Origin: Capnocytophaga stomatis
GTDB taxonomy: Bacteria > Bacteroidota > Bacteroidia > Flavobacteriales > Flavobacteriaceae
DNA length: 64,000 nucleotides
Direction: 5' to 3'
Assembly: GCF_002302635.1 (NCBI RefSeq)
Contig: NZ_CP022387.1
Span: 1,116,001-1,180,000 of the forward strand
Part shown: positions 1 through 9,569 of the stretch, one piece after another
Numbering within the stretch: the first letter of the stretch is position 1
Layout: each line of letters opens with the position of its first letter
Notes under the pieces: generated by a model
Databases searched by the model: none
Seen by the model: the letters and a program-made list of their open reading frames with translations, nothing else
What the model was told of the DNA's origin: nothing
Program-made: the position numbers and the translations under genes

Positions 1-2
1 AC

Positions 3-761
3 CGCATATCAAAAGGAAAAAAGCCAAAAGCCATCATTGTTGTGCATCTTTACGGAATGCCTGCAAAAATGGACGAAATACTTCAAATAGCAAACCGCTA
101 CGAAATACCCGTAGTTGAAGATGCTGCCGAGGCTTTAGGAAGTACATTCAAAGGGCAAAAATGTGGCACTTTCGGAGAGATGTCGATACTTAGTTTTAAT
201 GGCAATAAAATCATAACTACCTCAGGAGGAGGAGCTTTAGTTTGTAAAAAAGCTGAGCAGAAAGAAAAAGTTGTGTTCCTTTCAACTCAAGCGAGGGACA
301 ACGCACCTCATTATCAACACTCTCACATTGGATACAATTACCGAATGAGTAACATAACAGCGGGAATTGGTCGTGGGCAAATGGAAGTGCTTGATGAAAG
401 AATCACTCAAAGACGTCAAAATCACTTCTTTTATCAAGAATTATTCAAAAATTTTGACGGAATAACTCTGTTTACGGAACCGAATTCTGACTTCTTCTCA
501 AATCATTGGCTTTCTGCTATCACGATTGACAGCAAAAAAACAGGTTTTGACAGAGAAGACTTGCGATTAAAGTTCCTCGAAGATAATATCGAAACTCGCC
601 CTCTTTGGAAACCTATGCACTTGCAACCTGTGTTTGCTAATGCTCCTTATTATGGAGGAAATGTTTCTGAAACTTTATTTGATAAAGGGCTTTGTCTTCC
701 TTCTGGTTCTAATATGACAGATGAAGATAGAGAGCGAATCGTAAAAATTTTCTCTAAATAA
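3..761 (+). CDS. DegT/DnrJ/EryC1/StrS-family sugar aminotransferase, 5'-truncated
   Basis: This is a PLP-dependent aminotransferase that converts a keto-sugar nucleotide to an amino sugar, as PglE does in UDP-bacillosamine synthesis. The frame is open to the window edge and the residues before the first possible start (GTG at 42) read as normal family sequence, so the true start lies upstream. The PLP-lysine region SFNGNKIITTSGGG and the preceding EDAAEALGS motif are typical of the family. The gene sits 85 bp before a membrane 4,6-dehydratase whose keto-sugar product would be its substrate, with a phosphoglycosyl transferase after that. The family is certain; the exact sugar is not. The listed start is only the first complete in-frame codon. 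Confidence 0.9.
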   Translation, partial: RISKGKKPKAIIVVHLYGMPAKMDEILQIANRYEIPVVEDAAEALGSTFKGQKCGTFGEMSILSFNGNKIITTSGGGALVCKKAEQKEKVVFLSTQARDNAPHYQHSHIGYNYRMSNITAGIGRGQMEVLDERITQRRQNHFFYQELFKNFDGITLFTEPNSDFFSNHWLSAITIDSKKTGFDREDLRLKFLEDNIETRPLWKPMHLQPVFANAPYYGGNVSETLFDKGLCLPSGSNMTDEDRERIVKIFSK

Positions 762-808
762 TTACAAAAACATAAATATTTACTACTTAACTTAATTGTC
801 GAACTTTC

Positions 809-827
809 ACACAAGTATTTCTTGTGT
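809..827 (+). other. Small hairpin between aminotransferase and dehydratase genes
   Basis: ACACAAG and CTTGTGT form a 7-bp stem around a TATTT loop, 20 bp before the dehydratase start. No T-run follows, so it is not a good intrinsic terminator. It may be an mRNA-processing or translation-modulating element. Confidence 0.35.
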
Positions 828-846
828 AGCAAAATAACGATTGATA

Positions 847-2778
847 ATGAACAAAAGAACATACAATGAGCGTAATACCATTGATTTATCAACCCTCAGA
901 TATCTACCCAGATGGATTGTTCTGATTATTGACATCTGTTTGTCTATTTTTTCTTTGTTCGTATCTTTTTACCTTTTAAATGGATTAGAAGTAAAAGATA
1001 GTGACAACCTACTCCTTTATCAAAAATATATTTTAATCATTGGAGTAAATATCATTTTTATGCTGGTGTTTCGTACCTATTCTGGTATTATTCGCCATTC
1101 TACATTTACCGATTTAATTAAAATCCTATTAGCTAACATATGTACAATATTCGTGCTTTGGCTCTTTAACATAGCTAACATTATTGCTGTGGGAGACAAG
1201 CTGTTGCTAAACATTCCTCTAATACTTTATTTTGCAATTTCATTCGTATTGATGTCTTTTTTCCGATTGTTCGTTAAAGAAATTTTCGAGCAATTGAAAG
1301 AATTCCGAAGAAGTGCATTAAAAAAACGTATTCTTATCTTAGGAATTGATGAAGAATCCATATCAATGGCAAAAGCAATTATGGGGAACCCGAAACTACC
1401 TTATGATGTTGCCGGTTTCTTAACTCAAAGAACCGACTCCAACCACGCTGTACTTTTAGGAAAAACTATCTACAGTAAAGATAAACTTATGAAATATCGT
1501 AAGGAATATCTTGGCATACACGGGGTGCTTATCAATAAAAACAACTTTTCTAAGGAAGAATTAAACCAATGGGTAAACTTCTTCTTGGAGAGAGGATTGG
1601 TGATTCTTAAAACTCCGTCGTTGCAAAAGCTACGTCCCGATGAAAACATCAAAATCCACCAAGTTCAAATTGAGGACTTACTCAACAGAAAGCCTATTGT
1701 AATCCAAAACGATGAGGTTAAGAAACGTCACTTCCAGAAGAATGTATTGGTTACAGGAGGTGCTGGTTCTATCGGAAGTGAAATTGTTCGCCAAGTAGCT
1801 TCATTTAATCCGTCATTGATTGTGGTTTTAGACCAAGCTGAGACGCCACTGTATGATATTGAGCTTGAGATGAGAGAGAAGTTCCCTAACACTAATTTTA
1901 AATTCGTTTTGGCGGATATTTCCAACAGAGAGCGAATAGAGAGTGTGTTTATGGAGCATAACTTCTCTATGGTTTACCACGCTGCTGCCTACAAACACGT
2001 ACCTTTGATAGAAGAAAACCCACACGAGGCTATTTTGGTGAACATCCAAGGAAGTAAAAACTTAGCATTACTTTCCAGCAAGTACAAGATAAACCGATTT
2101 GTTATGGTTTCCACAGACAAGGCTGTAAACCCAACAAACGTTATGGGAGCTTCAAAACGAGCTGCGGAGCTTTTTGTACAAGCACTTCAAAATAAAGAAG
2201 GTAACACAACCAAATTCATTACAACGCGTTTCGGAAACGTGTTAGGTTCTAACGGTTCTGTGATTCCTCACTTCAGAAAGCAGATTGAAAAAGGAGGTCC
2301 TGTTACCATTACACACCCTGACATTGTTCGCTACTTTATGACTATTCCTGAGGCTTGCGAACTGGTTCTTCAAGCAGGAACGATGGGTAAAGGAGGAGAA
2401 ATCTTTGTGTTTGATATGGGAGAACCTGTCAAAATCTTAAACTTGGCTACCCGAATGATTAAACTATCTGGATATGAGCCAAATGTAGATATAAAAATTG
2501 TTTACACAGGTTTAAGACCAGGTGAGAAACTTTATGAAGAACTTCTGAGCGACGATACAAGAACGCTTCCTACTCACCACGAAAAGATAATGGTTTCGAA
2601 AGACCCGACAATGGCTTTTGAAGAAATTGATGCTTTATCAAATAAAATCAGTGCAGCTGCCAAATTAGGTGATAAAATTGAAGTGGTTCGTATTCTGAAA
2701 GAAATCGTTAAAGAATTCAAGAGTAATAACTCAATCTTTGAGATTTTGGATAGACAAACACAACAAAAAGTTGATTAA
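847..2778 (+). CDS. Membrane nucleoside-diphosphate sugar 4,6-dehydratase (CapD/WbpM/PglF type)
   Basis: This enzyme should convert UDP-GlcNAc (or a related UDP-sugar) to the 4-keto-6-deoxy sugar, the first step toward bacillosamine- or fucosamine-type sugars. The N-terminus (about 20-150) has four hydrophobic segments. A CoA-binding-like Rossmann region follows, then the short-chain-dehydrogenase domain from about 290 with the nucleotide-binding GAGSIGSEI motif. The catalytic region STDKAVNPTNVMGASKR has Met in place of Tyr in the M-x3-K pair, as in large CapD enzymes. The length of about 643 aa is normal. A TTG two codons earlier (841) is possible, but the ATG at 847 is preferred. It works with the flanking aminotransferase and glycosyl-phosphate transferase. 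Confidence 0.92.
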   Translation: MNKRTYNERNTIDLSTLRYLPRWIVLIIDICLSIFSLFVSFYLLNGLEVKDSDNLLLYQKYILIIGVNIIFMLVFRTYSGIIRHSTFTDLIKILLANICTIFVLWLFNIANIIAVGDKLLLNIPLILYFAISFVLMSFFRLFVKEIFEQLKEFRRSALKKRILILGIDEESISMAKAIMGNPKLPYDVAGFLTQRTDSNHAVLLGKTIYSKDKLMKYRKEYLGIHGVLINKNNFSKEELNQWVNFFLERGLVILKTPSLQKLRPDENIKIHQVQIEDLLNRKPIVIQNDEVKKRHFQKNVLVTGGAGSIGSEIVRQVASFNPSLIVVLDQAETPLYDIELEMREKFPNTNFKFVLADISNRERIESVFMEHNFSMVYHAAAYKHVPLIEENPHEAILVNIQGSKNLALLSSKYKINRFVMVSTDKAVNPTNVMGASKRAAELFVQALQNKEGNTTKFITTRFGNVLGSNGSVIPHFRKQIEKGGPVTITHPDIVRYFMTIPEACELVLQAGTMGKGGEIFVFDMGEPVKILNLATRMIKLSGYEPNVDIKIVYTGLRPGEKLYEELLSDDTRTLPTHHEKIMVSKDPTMAFEEIDALSNKISAAAKLGDKIEVVRILKEIVKEFKSNNSIFEILDRQTQQKVD

Positions 2779-2838
2779 TAACATAATAACTCTCTTAAAA
2801 AATCATTTAGCTTTTTTATAGATAAAAAAGGAAAAACT

Positions 2839-3447
2839 ATGATATATAAGAATTACATAAAACCGACTATTGATTTCACTGTAGCTTTAGTTGTTTTTTT
2901 ACTCCTAAGTCCTATTTTCGTTATTGTTATGGTTGGATTATTTTTTTCCAATCAAGGCAAACCGTTTTTCTTCCAGCTTAGACCAGGCAAAGATGAAAGG
3001 ATCTTCAAAATTGTTAAATTTAAAACAATGAATGACAAAAAGGATGAAAATGGAGAACTTCTACCTGATAGCGAGAGAATGACACCGATAGGCTCTTTTA
3101 TAAGAAAAACCTCTTTGGATGAAATACCGCAGTTATTAAATGTGATAAAAGGAGATATGTCTCTAGTCGGACCTCGCCCTTTACTACCTAAATATCTACC
3201 TCTATACAACGAGGAACAGAGACGTCGCCATGAGGTAAAACCAGGAATAACTGGATGGGCACAAGTAAATGGTAGAAATGCAATCTCTTGGACTAAAAAG
3301 TTTGAGTTTGACACTTGGTACGTAGACAACGTCAGTTTTTTTCTGGATTTAAAGATTGTTCTATTGACAGTAAAGAAGGTTTTTATACGTGAAGGAATCT
3401 CCCAAGAAGGTGAGGCTACGGTTGATGCTTTTAATGGAAAAAATTAG
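2839..3447 (+). CDS. PglC/WcaJ-type initiating phosphoglycosyl transferase
   Basis: This protein transfers a phospho-sugar from a UDP-sugar to undecaprenyl phosphate at the inner face of the membrane, starting assembly of a lipid-linked glycan. At 202 aa it is a small monotopic PGT. A hydrophobic re-entrant helix (about 10-35) precedes the catalytic core with KFKTM, the acidic Lys-Thr-Ser-Leu-Asp-Glu-Ile-Pro-Gln stretch, SLVGPRPLLP, KPGITGWAQVNGRN and the final DTWYVDN block. These are standard bacterial sugar transferase motifs. It lies 60 bp after the dehydratase and is probably co-transcribed with it. PglC-like specificity for a diNAc-bacillosamine-type sugar is inferred from context. Confidence 0.92.
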   Translation: MIYKNYIKPTIDFTVALVVFLLLSPIFVIVMVGLFFSNQGKPFFFQLRPGKDERIFKIVKFKTMNDKKDENGELLPDSERMTPIGSFIRKTSLDEIPQLLNVIKGDMSLVGPRPLLPKYLPLYNEEQRRRHEVKPGITGWAQVNGRNAISWTKKFEFDTWYVDNVSFFLDLKIVLLTVKKVFIREGISQEGEATVDAFNGKN

Positions 3448-3475
3448 GAATTAACAAAAATAAATTAGTAATAAT

Positions 3476-4462
3476 ATGAATATTTTACTTTGCAGTGTAG
3501 GGCGAAGAGCTCGCCTTCTACAAGACTTAAAAAAAACATTAGAAGGCAGAGGCAAACTAGTCGCAACAGATAATAGCAACACAGCTCCTGCTCTCTATTT
3601 TGCAGACAAAAATTATGTGGTACCAAAAATCACAGATTCTGACTATCTAGATGTTATTTTAGATATTTGTAAGAGAGAAAATATACAGGCTATAACTACC
3701 TTCATTGACCCAGAAATTGAGATTTTATCAAAAAATAGAGAATTGTTTCTAAGTAATGGGGTATTACCTTTATGTCCATCAGCTAAAACCGCATTTCTGT
3801 GCTTTGATAAATATGAAATGTTCAAATATCTGAAGGAAAAAAATATTAACACTGTCTTAACTTACGACAGCTTAGAAGACTTCAAAGAAGCATTGAAAAA
3901 AGAAAACATAAATTTTCCTGTTTTCATCAAACCAAAATGCGGAAGTGGAAGTGTTGGTGCTACAAAAATTGAGAATATTGAAGAATTAGAGACTGTGATT
4001 GCTGAAAATTCTCATGACTACATCATCCAAGAATTTATGGATGGAGAAGACTTGGATGCTGATGTTTATATTGATTGTATCACCAATAAGCCTGTTAGTA
4101 TTTTTTCAAAAAGAAAAATTGAGACGAGAATTGGTGGAGCAAGTAAAACAATTTCTTTCAAGGATGAAAAACTATTCTCTTTTATAAGAAAGGTGTTAAA
4201 AGAGTTTGAGTTCTTTGGACCAATTGATATGGATTTCTTTTACAAAAATGGAGAGTATTATTTATCTGAAATTAATCCAAGATTTGGAGGAGCCTATCTT
4301 CACGCTCATGGAGCTGGTATTAATTTCGTAAAGTTGATAGAAAACAACCTCCTGAACAAGGCTAATGAAGAAAAGATAGGAGACTATGATGAGGATATAA
4401 TTATGATGATGTATGATGATGTGGTCATTAAAAGAAAATCTGATTTAGCACGTGAATTTTAG
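3476..4462 (+). CDS. ATP-grasp ligase (CarB-like) in the glycan cluster
   Basis: This is an ATP-dependent carboxylate-amine ligase of the ATP-grasp superfamily, 328 aa. The N-terminal pre-grasp region starts MNILLCSVGRRARL. The central grasp domain contains VFIKPKCGSGSVGATKI (nucleotide binding) and ends with the metal/ATP motif SEINPRFGGAY. Such proteins recur in flavobacterial capsule, LPS and glycoprotein glycan clusters, where they may attach an amino-acid or acyl group to an amino sugar. The substrate cannot be read from sequence. It is 28 bp downstream of the PGT and is the last plus-strand gene of the cluster. Confidence 0.85.
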   Translation: MNILLCSVGRRARLLQDLKKTLEGRGKLVATDNSNTAPALYFADKNYVVPKITDSDYLDVILDICKRENIQAITTFIDPEIEILSKNRELFLSNGVLPLCPSAKTAFLCFDKYEMFKYLKEKNINTVLTYDSLEDFKEALKKENINFPVFIKPKCGSGSVGATKIENIEELETVIAENSHDYIIQEFMDGEDLDADVYIDCITNKPVSIFSKRKIETRIGGASKTISFKDEKLFSFIRKVLKEFEFFGPIDMDFFYKNGEYYLSEINPRFGGAYLHAHGAGINFVKLIENNLLNKANEEKIGDYDEDIIMMMYDDVVIKRKSDLAREF

Positions 4463-4494
4463 TGAATTTACAATTAAAAATTTAATATCTTTTG

Positions 4495-4531
4495 ATAACA
4501 ACCGCTGAATATAACATTTGGCGGTTGTTAT
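4495..4531 (+). terminator. Hairpin between convergent genes
   Basis: ATAACAACCGC and GCGGTTGTTAT form an 11-bp perfect stem with a 15-nt loop, between the convergent ATP-grasp and exonuclease genes. The T-tract is short on both strands. It probably acts as a bidirectional transcript end or 3' stabiliser. Confidence 0.65.
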
Positions 4532-4545
4532 GTAAATGGCTTATA

Positions 4546-5259
4546 TCAAACAAACAAAATTTCATCTTCTGTTAATAATTCCTCTCCTCGAAAACGCAGA
4601 AAAACCTGAGCGACAGTTACTGTATCCTTCTCACAATATGTAACAATTCGGTCTATGTCCTTTTCCTTGTAAAAAACATCCCGAACTTGGCTTCCGTCAA
4701 TATCATCCTTGGGCGAAGGAATGCCTAAAACGTGCGTTAATAATTTCAGCGATGTAAAATGCTTATAATCACCAAATTTCCACATTTCCAAAGTATCCAA
4801 ATGCGGAACTTCCCAAGGTTTTTTTCCAAATAATTGCAACTTTTGAGGAATGCGTATATTATTGATTATCATACGTCTCGTAATATATGGAAAGTCAAAC
4901 TCCTTGCCATTATGAGCACAAAGCAATTTGCTGGGGCGAGAAAAATGCTGGTCTATAAGTTGAGAAAATTCCTTTAAAATCTTTATTTCATCGCCAAAAA
5001 AGGAAGTAACCCTAAAGGTACGTTGGTCATTCCGAAAAGAAAAATAACCTACTGAAATACAAACTATTCTCCCGAATTCAGCCCAAATTCCGGCACGTTC
5101 GTAAAATTCTTCGGCAGTAAAATCATCTTTCCGTTGATACTTTGTTTTTTCTTCCCACAATTCTTGTTCAATTTGTGAAAGTTCCTCATAATCCTCAAAA
5201 AGGGGAACTGTTTCAATATCCAGAAAAAGAATATCTTCTAAATTGATTTTATTGAGCAT
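4546..5259 (-). CDS. Predicted 3'-5' exonuclease of the PolB-exonuclease-like family (DnaQ fold)
   Basis: This is a stand-alone RNase H-like 3'-5' exonuclease domain, 237 aa, related to the proofreading domain of family B DNA polymerases. The ExoI motif FLDIETVP carries the DxE pair at residues 14-16. ExoII is in the LCAHNGKEFDFPYI stretch and ExoIII in VTYCEKDTVTVAQVF. No polymerase domain is attached. Its ATG overlaps the stop of the upstream serine hydrolase by one base (TAATG), so translation is probably coupled. It may act in DNA or RNA maintenance; the physiological substrate is unknown. Confidence 0.85.
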   Translation of the reverse strand: MLNKINLEDILFLDIETVPLFEDYEELSQIEQELWEEKTKYQRKDDFTAEEFYERAGIWAEFGRIVCISVGYFSFRNDQRTFRVTSFFGDEIKILKEFSQLIDQHFSRPSKLLCAHNGKEFDFPYITRRMIINNIRIPQKLQLFGKKPWEVPHLDTLEMWKFGDYKHFTSLKLLTHVLGIPSPKDDIDGSQVRDVFYKEKDIDRIVTYCEKDTVTVAQVFLRFRGEELLTEDEILFV

Positions 5260-6416
5260 TATTTTTGTAACATTTTATAAGTTTCGTCAATATATCCGTA
5301 GATATCCTCAGTAAAAGGGTCTCCTCCCTCCTCTTCTACTCCCTTCAAATGCCCAAGCCTGACAATCATAATGTTATCTTTAGGCTGAACGATAACGTAC
5401 TGTCCCAAATGTCCTCGCATCATAAAAAAGTTTTTGCCATTACGAGTTAAAAGCCACATTCCGTACCCATATTCAGGACTTTCGGGAAATCGCGGTTGAA
5501 TTGATTTTGCCACAAAAGCAGAATCCAAAATCTGCTGTCCGTTCCATTTTCCGTAATTGTGGTAGAGCTTGCCAAGCCGAGCAAAATCACGAGCGTTAGA
5601 AGCTATACAACAATAAGCCTTTTCCATTCCACTCTCATCGCTATCAACCTGCCAAAGAGCATCACTCTCCGCACCTAACGGCTTCCAAAGCGATTCCGAC
5701 AAGTAATCGGAAAGTGTTTTTTTTGTGGCTTTTTCAATTATCATCGCCAGCAATTGCGTATTTCCGCTTTGATATACATATTTTTTTCCTGGCTCTTCAA
5801 CAATTTTCATCCGTTGCATAACTTCCCGTAAATCCGTGTCAAAATAAGCCTGTGTGGTGATTGAAAACGGACTGTAATATGACTCATCCCAATCCGAACC
5901 TGATGCCATTGAAGCTAAATCGCCCACAGTGAGTTTTGATGCCAATCCTTCGGAAAATTCGGGAAGGAATTCCGCCACTGGCTGGTCTAAACTTTTAATA
6001 TATCCATCAAGAATCGCCTTTCCGAGCAAAGCAGAAACATACGACTTCGCCATAGAGAATGAATTACTTTTCGATTTTTCAGAATATCCATCGAAATACT
6101 GTTCGTGCCAAATGCTATCATTTTTAAAGATAAGAAATGCCACAGACTCATACTTTTTATGCAAATTTTCTAAATCTTTCGTAGCTTCTGTCTTATTGTA
6201 ATCCTTGTGTAACGCCCAAGGTTGTGATTCTGCTCCTTTACTGACAGTTCTGTTGTCAAACTTCTCATAATCAGACAAAAAAGCCGTTTTATGTCCCGAA
6301 CCATAGATAATACGTACAGCCTTAAGAACGTATCCGTATCCGCTTGCGTACATTCCTCCAACGACCAATAATAACGCTACAATCAGCCCTATAAAAAATT
6401 TCTTTACGTATTTCAT
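5259..6416 (-). CDS. Serine hydrolase, class C beta-lactamase / penicillin-binding-protein-like family
   Basis: This is an exported or membrane-anchored serine hydrolase of about 385 aa. The N-terminal KYVKKFFIGLIVALLLVVGG is a signal anchor. The catalytic SxxK is SMAK in NSFSMAKSYVSALLG, and the YxN-type element is YQSGN. A C-terminal HLGQY stretch fits the KTG-like strand region. Substrates of this family range from peptidoglycan peptides and D-amino-acid peptides to esters, so the real one cannot be given. Of two possible starts I chose the ATG at 6416, because the signal anchor follows it directly; the upstream one at 6452 adds 12 unlikely residues. Confidence 0.85.
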   Translation of the reverse strand: MKYVKKFFIGLIVALLLVVGGMYASGYGYVLKAVRIIYGSGHKTAFLSDYEKFDNRTVSKGAESQPWALHKDYNKTEATKDLENLHKKYESVAFLIFKNDSIWHEQYFDGYSEKSKSNSFSMAKSYVSALLGKAILDGYIKSLDQPVAEFLPEFSEGLASKLTVGDLASMASGSDWDESYYSPFSITTQAYFDTDLREVMQRMKIVEEPGKKYVYQSGNTQLLAMIIEKATKKTLSDYLSESLWKPLGAESDALWQVDSDESGMEKAYCCIASNARDFARLGKLYHNYGKWNGQQILDSAFVAKSIQPRFPESPEYGYGMWLLTRNGKNFFMMRGHLGQYVIVQPKDNIMIVRLGHLKGVEEEGGDPFTEDIYGYIDETYKMLQK

Positions 6417-6552
6417 AACTTTTTCGATTAAAATACCTTTCCAAAAATACAAATTTTATTTCAAAAATCAATTTTTTGTAAAAATTTTACCTCCAAGTAA
6501 ATTATTTCTCCTCATAACATCTGCATTTTATTCTGAAAATATTTATAAAAAT

Positions 6553-6580
6553 AAAAAAGCCACCCAAAAAGGCAGCTTTT
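6553..6580 (-). terminator. Intrinsic terminator of groEL
   Basis: On the minus strand, AAAGCTGCC and GGTGGCTTTTTT form a G-U-containing stem followed by a T-run, 28 bp after the groEL stop. Confidence 0.75.
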
Positions 6581-6607
6581 CTTTAAAATATTTATACTTT
6601 CGTGATA

Positions 6608-8245
<1,638 letters not shown>

Positions 8246-8252
8246 TTATTTT

Positions 8253-8295
8253 GCTTTTGGCGGTTGGCTTTTGGCTATTAGCTTTCGGCTTTCCG
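8253..8295. repeat. Left copy of an inverted repeat flanking the S23 gene
   Basis: This GGC/TTTTGGC-rich segment contains GGCTTTTGGCTATTAGC. Its near-perfect inverted copy lies on the other side of the S23 gene. It occupies the space between the groEL start and the S23 stop. Confidence 0.6.
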
Positions 8296-8299
8296 CAGA

Positions 8300-8653
8300 T
8301 TATTTTATTAATTTATTACGTAATGATACTAATTGCTTTTTGATTGCGATTAAGTCATTATTCAAGATTTCAAAATTATCTTGGTTGATGTAACCCAAAT
8401 CCTTTGCTAATAACAATTGATTTTCAGCTTCATTTGACGAACCAAGAGCGATATTGATAAAATTTGCGAATTCTTTTTCGGAAACTCTGCCCGCTCCTTC
8501 CGATATATTATACGAAATGGAGTCAAAAGACCTTCTTATTTGCGAAGTTAGTCCAAAAACCTCTTCTTTCGGAAAGTTTTTAGTAACTTGATAGATATTC
8601 AAAACTAACCGATGGCTTAATTGCCAAACTACAAACTTTTTGAAATCTCTCAT
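8300..8653 (-). CDS. Four-helix-bundle protein, S23 / 23S rRNA intervening-sequence family
   Basis: This is a small helical protein of about 117 aa that matches the S23 (IVS-protein/avd-like) family in length and pattern: the early FKKFVVWQLSHRLVLNIY helix, then FGLTSQIRRSFDSISYNISEGAGR and the Asn-Glu-Ala-Glu-Asn-Gln-Leu helix. Family members occur in 23S rRNA intervening sequences, in retroelement accessory genes and as free-standing genes flanked by short repeats. Their cellular role is poorly known. The ATG at 8653 is preferred, since an alternative TTG at 8680 starts inside the flanking repeat. Its position inside the groES-groEL operon is odd and suggests insertion. Confidence 0.85.
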   Translation of the reverse strand: MRDFKKFVVWQLSHRLVLNIYQVTKNFPKEEVFGLTSQIRRSFDSISYNISEGAGRVSEKEFANFINIALGSSNEAENQLLLAKDLGYINQDNFEILNNDLIAIKKQLVSLRNKLIK

Positions 8654-8663
8654 TTTGTTTCGG

Positions 8664-8700
8664 TTCTTGCCAATAGCCAAAAGCCATCAGCTAACAGCAA
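8664..8700. repeat. Right copy of the inverted repeat flanking the S23 gene
   Basis: This segment contains GCCAATAGCCAAAAGCC followed by ATCAGCTAACAGC. Its reverse complement matches the left copy at 8253-8295 with one mismatch in the core. It lies just after the groES stop. Confidence 0.6.
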
Positions 8701-8703
8701 TGT

Positions 8704-8982
8704 TTAAATCACTGCCAAAACATCATTTTCTCTCATAATGAGATAGTCTTTTCCTTCCAATTTAAGTTCAGTTCCCGCGTATTTCCCGTAAAGAACCACA
8801 TCTCCAACTTTTAAAGTAACTGGATTGTCCTTTGTTCCTGCACCCACAGCAACTACAGTTCCTTTTTGTGGTTTTTCTTTTGCAGTATCAGGAATGATAA
8901 TACCCGATGCCGTAGTGGTTTCAGCTACAGCAGGTTCGATTAATACTCTGTCAGCCAAAGGCTTAATTTTCACTTTTGCCAT
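8704..8982 (-). CDS. groES: Co-chaperonin GroES (Hsp10)
   Basis: This is the 10-kDa lid of the GroEL chamber. At 92 aa it is full length, with the N-terminal [12 protein letters not shown] strand, the mobile-loop region [19 protein letters not shown] and the C-terminal [13 protein letters not shown]. It is the first gene of the groES-S23-groEL unit and lies 221 bp after secG, with its own leader. A perfect 6-bp palindrome at 9108-9120 in that leader may be a regulatory site. Confidence 0.98.
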   Translation of the reverse strand: MAKVKIKPLADRVLIEPAVAETTTASGIIIPDTAKEKPQKGTVVAVGAGTKDNPVTLKVGDVVLYGKYAGTELKLEGKDYLIMRENDVLAVI

Positions 8983-9107
8983 ATTTTATGTCTTTATTAA
9001 ATTTATAATTCAGTTCCAAAAAATTGATAAACAAAATAAGAAGTTTTTTAATTTCTTCTATGTTCTTCCACTCGAACAATTCAGAAAGTATGCCAAATCA
9101 GGAAAAC

Positions 9108-9120
9108 TGACATTATGTCA
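9108..9120 (-). promoter_or_regulatory. Palindrome upstream of groES, candidate heat-shock control site
   Basis: TGACAT-T-ATGTCA is a perfect 6-bp inverted repeat with a one-base centre, 126 bp before the groES start. No CIRCE element (TTAGCACTC-N9-GAGTGCTAA) is visible in this leader, so an HrcA-type site is not supported. A regulatory role is inferred from the symmetry and position only. Confidence 0.4.
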
Positions 9121-9136
9121 CACTTAGTTTCTAAAC

Positions 9137-9184
9137 AAAAATTGAGAATTGACAATACCCTCGATACTCAATTCTCAATTTTTT
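9137..9184 (-). terminator. Terminator-like long stem after secG
   Basis: AAAATTGAGAATTGA at 9137-9151 and its inverted copy at 9168-9183 form a stem of about 15 bp, followed on the minus strand by TTTTTGTTT. It separates secG from the groES unit. Confidence 0.6.
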
Positions 9185-9203
9185 AATCCCAATTTCTCAA
9201 TTA

Positions 9204-9560
9204 TTATTGTGCTGTGTTTGAAGTTGTTCCCGGTTGCTCTGCTCCGTTTGTAGAAGCCGGCGTATTCAAAATGTTATTTTGCACAGGAGCTCCGTCCAAC
9301 AATTTTGAATCAGAACCTGTTGTTGTATTTGATTGCAACAAAGTATTAGCCACTAAAATCAGTACGGCTAAAAGGGTTGCAAACGTCCAAGTACTACGTT
9401 CTAAAAAGTCTCCCGTCTTTTTAACTCCTCCTACAACTTGCGTATTTCCACCAAAAGAAGAAGAAAGCCCTCCTCCTTTAGGATTTTGAACCATAATAAC
9501 CAACGCAAGTAGCAAGCATACTACTACAATAAGGATTAAAAAAATGTTGAATGTTGTCAT
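9204..9560 (-). CDS. secG: Preprotein translocase subunit SecG
   Basis: This is the auxiliary subunit of the SecYEG channel in the inner membrane. The 118-aa protein has the two expected membrane helices (about 4-22 and 57-77). Between them lies the conserved cytoplasmic stretch VQNPKGGGLSSSFGG, the diagnostic SecG motif. The C-terminus is the low-complexity Asn/Thr/Ser tail common in Bacteroidota. It follows the TPR gene by 9 bp and belongs to the lptE-TPR-secG run. Confidence 0.97.
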   Translation of the reverse strand: MTTFNIFLILIVVVCLLLALVIMVQNPKGGGLSSSFGGNTQVVGGVKKTGDFLERSTWTFATLLAVLILVANTLLQSNTTTGSDSKLLDGAPVQNNILNTPASTNGAEQPGTTSNTAQ

Positions 9561-9569
9561 TTAAATAAA

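Noticed and set aside
5929-6201. Plus-strand 90-codon frame opposite the serine hydrolase
   Set aside because: It overlaps the hydrolase gene with its catalytic SxxK motif; no domain or start signal supports it.
9108-9120. CIRCE/HrcA operator at groES
   Set aside because: The palindrome does not match the CIRCE sequence; it is kept only as an unassigned symmetric site.
8825-9127. Plus-strand 100-codon frame across groES and its leader
   Set aside because: The first half is the antisense of groES and the rest is its A/T-rich leader.
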